This document shows positions 35,350-37,339 of a stretch of 37,339 nucleotides of DNA, piece after piece. A program made the position numbers and the translations under genes. The notes under the pieces are model-generated. The model had not been told where the DNA came from. It ran no database searches and was given only the letters and a program-made list of their open reading frames with translations. The DNA comes from an uncultured Bacilli bacterium (GTDB lineage Bacteria > Bacillota_I > Bacilli_A > RF39 > UBA660): the NCBI GenBank assembly GCA_934130375.1, contig CAKOXW010000006.1:1-37339 (forward strand), given 5' to 3'. Position 1 is the first letter of the stretch; each line of letters starts with the position of its first letter.

Positions 35350-37339
35350 ATGCTAAAATCAAAAAATGTAGTTAAAAAATTAACTACGCTATTATTTACA
35401 TTAGTGGCAGTCTTTTCGGTGGGATTAACTAATGTAAATGCAGAAACAACTGATATTACCGAAATTAATTTGACAGGTAATTATCAACATGGAACTGTTC
35501 CAGCAGGAATATTACCATCATTTAATCCTGGGACTACTACTGAGAATATTTTTTTTGGAACTGGTACAGCTTGGGCATACTTTATAAATGAAACTTCTGT
35601 GTGGAGTGGATTTGGTTCAGAAACACCAGTTGCATATAATGATGGCAAAACAAAGTATGGATATAGATTTCAAGTAAAAACAAATAGTGGATATCAACTT
35701 GCTTCAGATTTAAAAGTTATCTATAATGATGAAGATGTTACCTCAACCGTAGATGTAACAAGGTGGCCTTGGGGTGCTTATGTTACTGTTGATTTAGGAA
35801 AAGCAATAGGAGAAAGCCCTGCTACTTATACTGTAACATTCAATTCAAATGGTGGAACAGAAATTGCACCAAAAGAAGTTGTAAGTGGATTGAAAATTAA
35901 AAAACCATCAACACCAACAAAAGATAAATATCTTTTTAGAGGTTGGTATGAAGATTCAACATTCAGTAAGGAATTTGATTTCAATACACCAATTACATCT
36001 GATATGAATCTTTATGCAAAATGGGAACCTGCTAATTCCATCAACGAGATTAGACTTGCTGGAGATTTTCAATATGGAACTGTTCCAGCAGGAACACTAC
36101 CATCATTTAATCCTAGAACTACTACTGAGAATATTTTTTTTGGAACTGGTACAGCTTGGGCATACTTTATAAATGAAACTTCTGTGTGGAGTGGATTTGG
36201 TTCAGAAACACCAGTTGCATATAATGATGGCAAAACAAAGTATGGATATAGATTTCAAGTAAAAACAAATAGTGGATATCAACTTGCTTCAGATTTAAAA
36301 GTTATCTATAATGATGAAGATGTTACCTCAACCGTAGATGTAACAAGGTGGCCTTGGGGTGCTTATGTTACTGTTGATTTAGGAAAAGCAATTGAAACAC
36401 CAGTTGTTTATACTATAACATTTAATTCAAATGGTGGAACATCAGTTGCACCAAAAGATATAAATGCTGGAGAAAAATTAACAGAACCAACACCAGCACC
36501 AACAAAAGATGGATTTACTTTTGATGGATGGTATGAAGATTCAACATTCAGTAAGAAATTTGATTTCAACACACCGATTACTGATAATATGACTCTTTAT
36601 GCACACTGGATAGAAAACAAATATACACTAACATTTGATGCAAATGGTGGAACTGGTTCAATGACAGCAAAAACTGATTTAACTGGTGAATATACTTTAC
36701 CAGATAATGAGTTTACAGCACCAACTGGAAAGCAATTCAAAGGATGGTCATTAACTGCTGATGGAGCAATTGTTACTAAAGTAGATATGACTGAAAACAA
36801 AACTGTATATGCAATTTGGGAAAACATTCCTGTAACAACATATACACTAACATTTGATGCTAACAGTGGAAGTGGAACAATGACACCAAAAACTGGTTTA
36901 ACTGGTGAATATACTTTACCAGATAATGAGTTTACAGCACCAAGTGGAAAGCAATTCAAAGGATGGTCATTAACTGCTGATGGAGCAATTGTTACTAAAG
37001 TAGATATGACTGAAAACAAAACTGTATATGCAATTTGGGAAAATATAATATATACAGTAACATTTAATTCAAATGGTGGAACATCAGTTGCACCAAAAAA
37101 TGTGAATGCTGGAGAGAAATTGACAGAACCAACACCAGCCCCAACAAAAGAAGGATTTACTTTTGATGGATGGTATGAAGATTCAACATTCAGTACGAAA
37201 TTTAATTTCGACACACCAATTACATCTAATTTGAATCTTTATGCAAACTGGACAGAAAATAAATATACACTAACATTTGATGCTAACAGTGGAAGTGGAA
37301 CAATGACACCAAAAACTGGTTTAACTGGTGAATATACTT
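35350..37339 (+). CDS. Large repeat adhesin, 5' part (InlB B-repeat type)
   Basis: The frame begins ATG 35350 and stays open to the window end (663 codons seen). A signal peptide (MLKSKNVVKKLTTLLFTLVA...VNA) is followed by two nearly identical modules of about 110 residues (GTVPAGxLPSFNP, FFGTGTAWAYFINETSVWSG, VTSTVDVTRWPWGAYVTVDL), probably Ig-like beta domains. Each is followed by InlB B-repeats (Listeria-Bacteroides type; YTVTFNSNGGT...GWYEDSTF...LYAKW), of which at least six units are visible. AAAGGAG precedes the start; the nearer ATG at 35342 stops after two codons. It should be exported and, if the unseen end matches its relatives, sortase-anchored. A class B sortase and receiver gene lie divergently next to it. 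Confidence 0.88.
   Translation, partial: MLKSKNVVKKLTTLLFTLVAVFSVGLTNVNAETTDITEINLTGNYQHGTVPAGILPSFNPGTTTENIFFGTGTAWAYFINETSVWSGFGSETPVAYNDGKTKYGYRFQVKTNSGYQLASDLKVIYNDEDVTSTVDVTRWPWGAYVTVDLGKAIGESPATYTVTFNSNGGTEIAPKEVVSGLKIKKPSTPTKDKYLFRGWYEDSTFSKEFDFNTPITSDMNLYAKWEPANSINEIRLAGDFQYGTVPAGTLPSFNPRTTTENIFFGTGTAWAYFINETSVWSGFGSETPVAYNDGKTKYGYRFQVKTNSGYQLASDLKVIYNDEDVTSTVDVTRWPWGAYVTVDLGKAIETPVVYTITFNSNGGTSVAPKDINAGEKLTEPTPAPTKDGFTFDGWYEDSTFSKKFDFNTPITDNMTLYAHWIENKYTLTFDANGGTGSMTAKTDLTGEYTLPDNEFTAPTGKQFKGWSLTADGAIVTKVDMTENKTVYAIWENIPVTTYTLTFDANSGSGTMTPKTGLTGEYTLPDNEFTAPSGKQFKGWSLTADGAIVTKVDMTENKTVYAIWENIIYTVTFNSNGGTSVAPKNVNAGEKLTEPTPAPTKEGFTFDGWYEDSTFSTKFNFDTPITSNLNLYANWTENKYTLTFDANSGSGTMTPKTGLTGEYT
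35533..36392 (+). repeat. Identical 275-bp direct repeat within the large adhesin
   Basis: 35533-35807 and 36118-36392 are identical as far as can be read, offset by 585 bp (195 codons). The flanking bases diverge at once. This points to recent duplication or gene conversion. Confidence 0.85.
36622..37339 (+). repeat. Tandem InlB B-repeat units, near-identical
   Basis: TATACACTAACATTTGATGC begins units at 36622, 36841 and 37264. The first two share almost all bases over about 200 nt (LTGEYTLPDNEFTAP, KQFKGWSLTADGAIVTKVDM). A different unit (36409 and 37051, TFNSNGGTSVAPK) alternates with them. Confidence 0.85.

Noticed and set aside
36597..37214. Minus-strand open frame of 205 codons opposite the large adhesin
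   Set aside because: It mirrors the repeat units of the plus-strand gene, has no ribosome-binding site and owes its length to repeat composition.
1..37339. CRISPR array
   Set aside because: No regularly spaced short repeat with unique spacers is seen on either strand. All repeats found are protein-coding, att-related or regulatory.

Overview
The window is strongly AT-rich DNA from a low-GC Gram-positive bacterium, most likely an uncultured gut Firmicute of the Bacilli/Erysipelotrichia/RF39 kind. The grounds are Shine-Dalgarno sites of the GGAGG type, sortases with C-terminal sorting signals (VPVTG, APNTG, VPKTS), MucBP and InlB-type repeats, Cna-B adhesins and large serine recombinases. TGA is an ordinary stop codon here. 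No taxon is named by the sequence itself.

Layout. (1) 1-9603 is a surface-protein region. It holds the 3' end of a repeat-containing sortase substrate (3-653); a four-gene operon (770-5479) of a TasA/camelysin-like secreted protein, a SipW/ER-type (Ser-His) signal peptidase, a membrane protein resembling DUF5305, and a secreted protein with a glycine-rich C-terminal domain; a large serine recombinase with a small ORF (5530-7255); and a 735-aa beta-helix/MucBP adhesin (7378-9585). (2) 9609-9770 and 20693-about 21028 are two pieces of one minus-strand gene for a SsuA/NMT1-type substrate-binding protein. Joining them at a shared GGT restores the reading frame. Between them lies mobile element 1 (about 9768-20695), with an HUH-type Rep protein, XRE regulator, DUF4268 nuclease-like protein, membrane protein, ADP-ribosylglycohydrolase, polytopic membrane protein, tRNA-Trp, tRNA-like RNA, small resolvase, zinc-finger protein, two catalytically dead serine-recombinase homologues, a 34-aa microprotein and the integrase-type recombinase. 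A second complete att-like site and a 65-bp mini-remnant sit at its right end. (3) From about 21003 a second element begins. Its own recombinase gene runs into the 5' side of the same substrate-binding-protein gene. It carries three XRE regulators, a leader with a putative leader peptide and terminator, a sigma-like regulator, an orphan DNA methyltransferase, and a partial conjugation module (VirB2-like, thioester/Cna-B adhesin, sortase, VirB6/TrbL-like, PrgI). The module stops at PrgI (33735): no VirB4, coupling protein or relaxase is present. (4) 33755-37339 holds a candidate structured RNA with its own promoter, a class B sortase, a receiver-only protein with Glu in place of the phospho-Asp, and the 5' part of a large repeat adhesin open at the window end.

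How it fits together. The region looks like a surface-display locus repeatedly invaded by serine-recombinase elements. At least two used one substrate-binding-protein gene as target. Each integrase-type recombinase has a small ORF beside it. The most unusual signals are the paired dead recombinases upstream of the element-1 integrase, the duplicated att sites, the leader-peptide/terminator arrangement ahead of the transfer genes, apparent non-AUG starts behind perfect ribosome-binding sites, and two sortases that both lack the usual catalytic arginine. All functional calls rest on motif recognition by eye; no database search was run.
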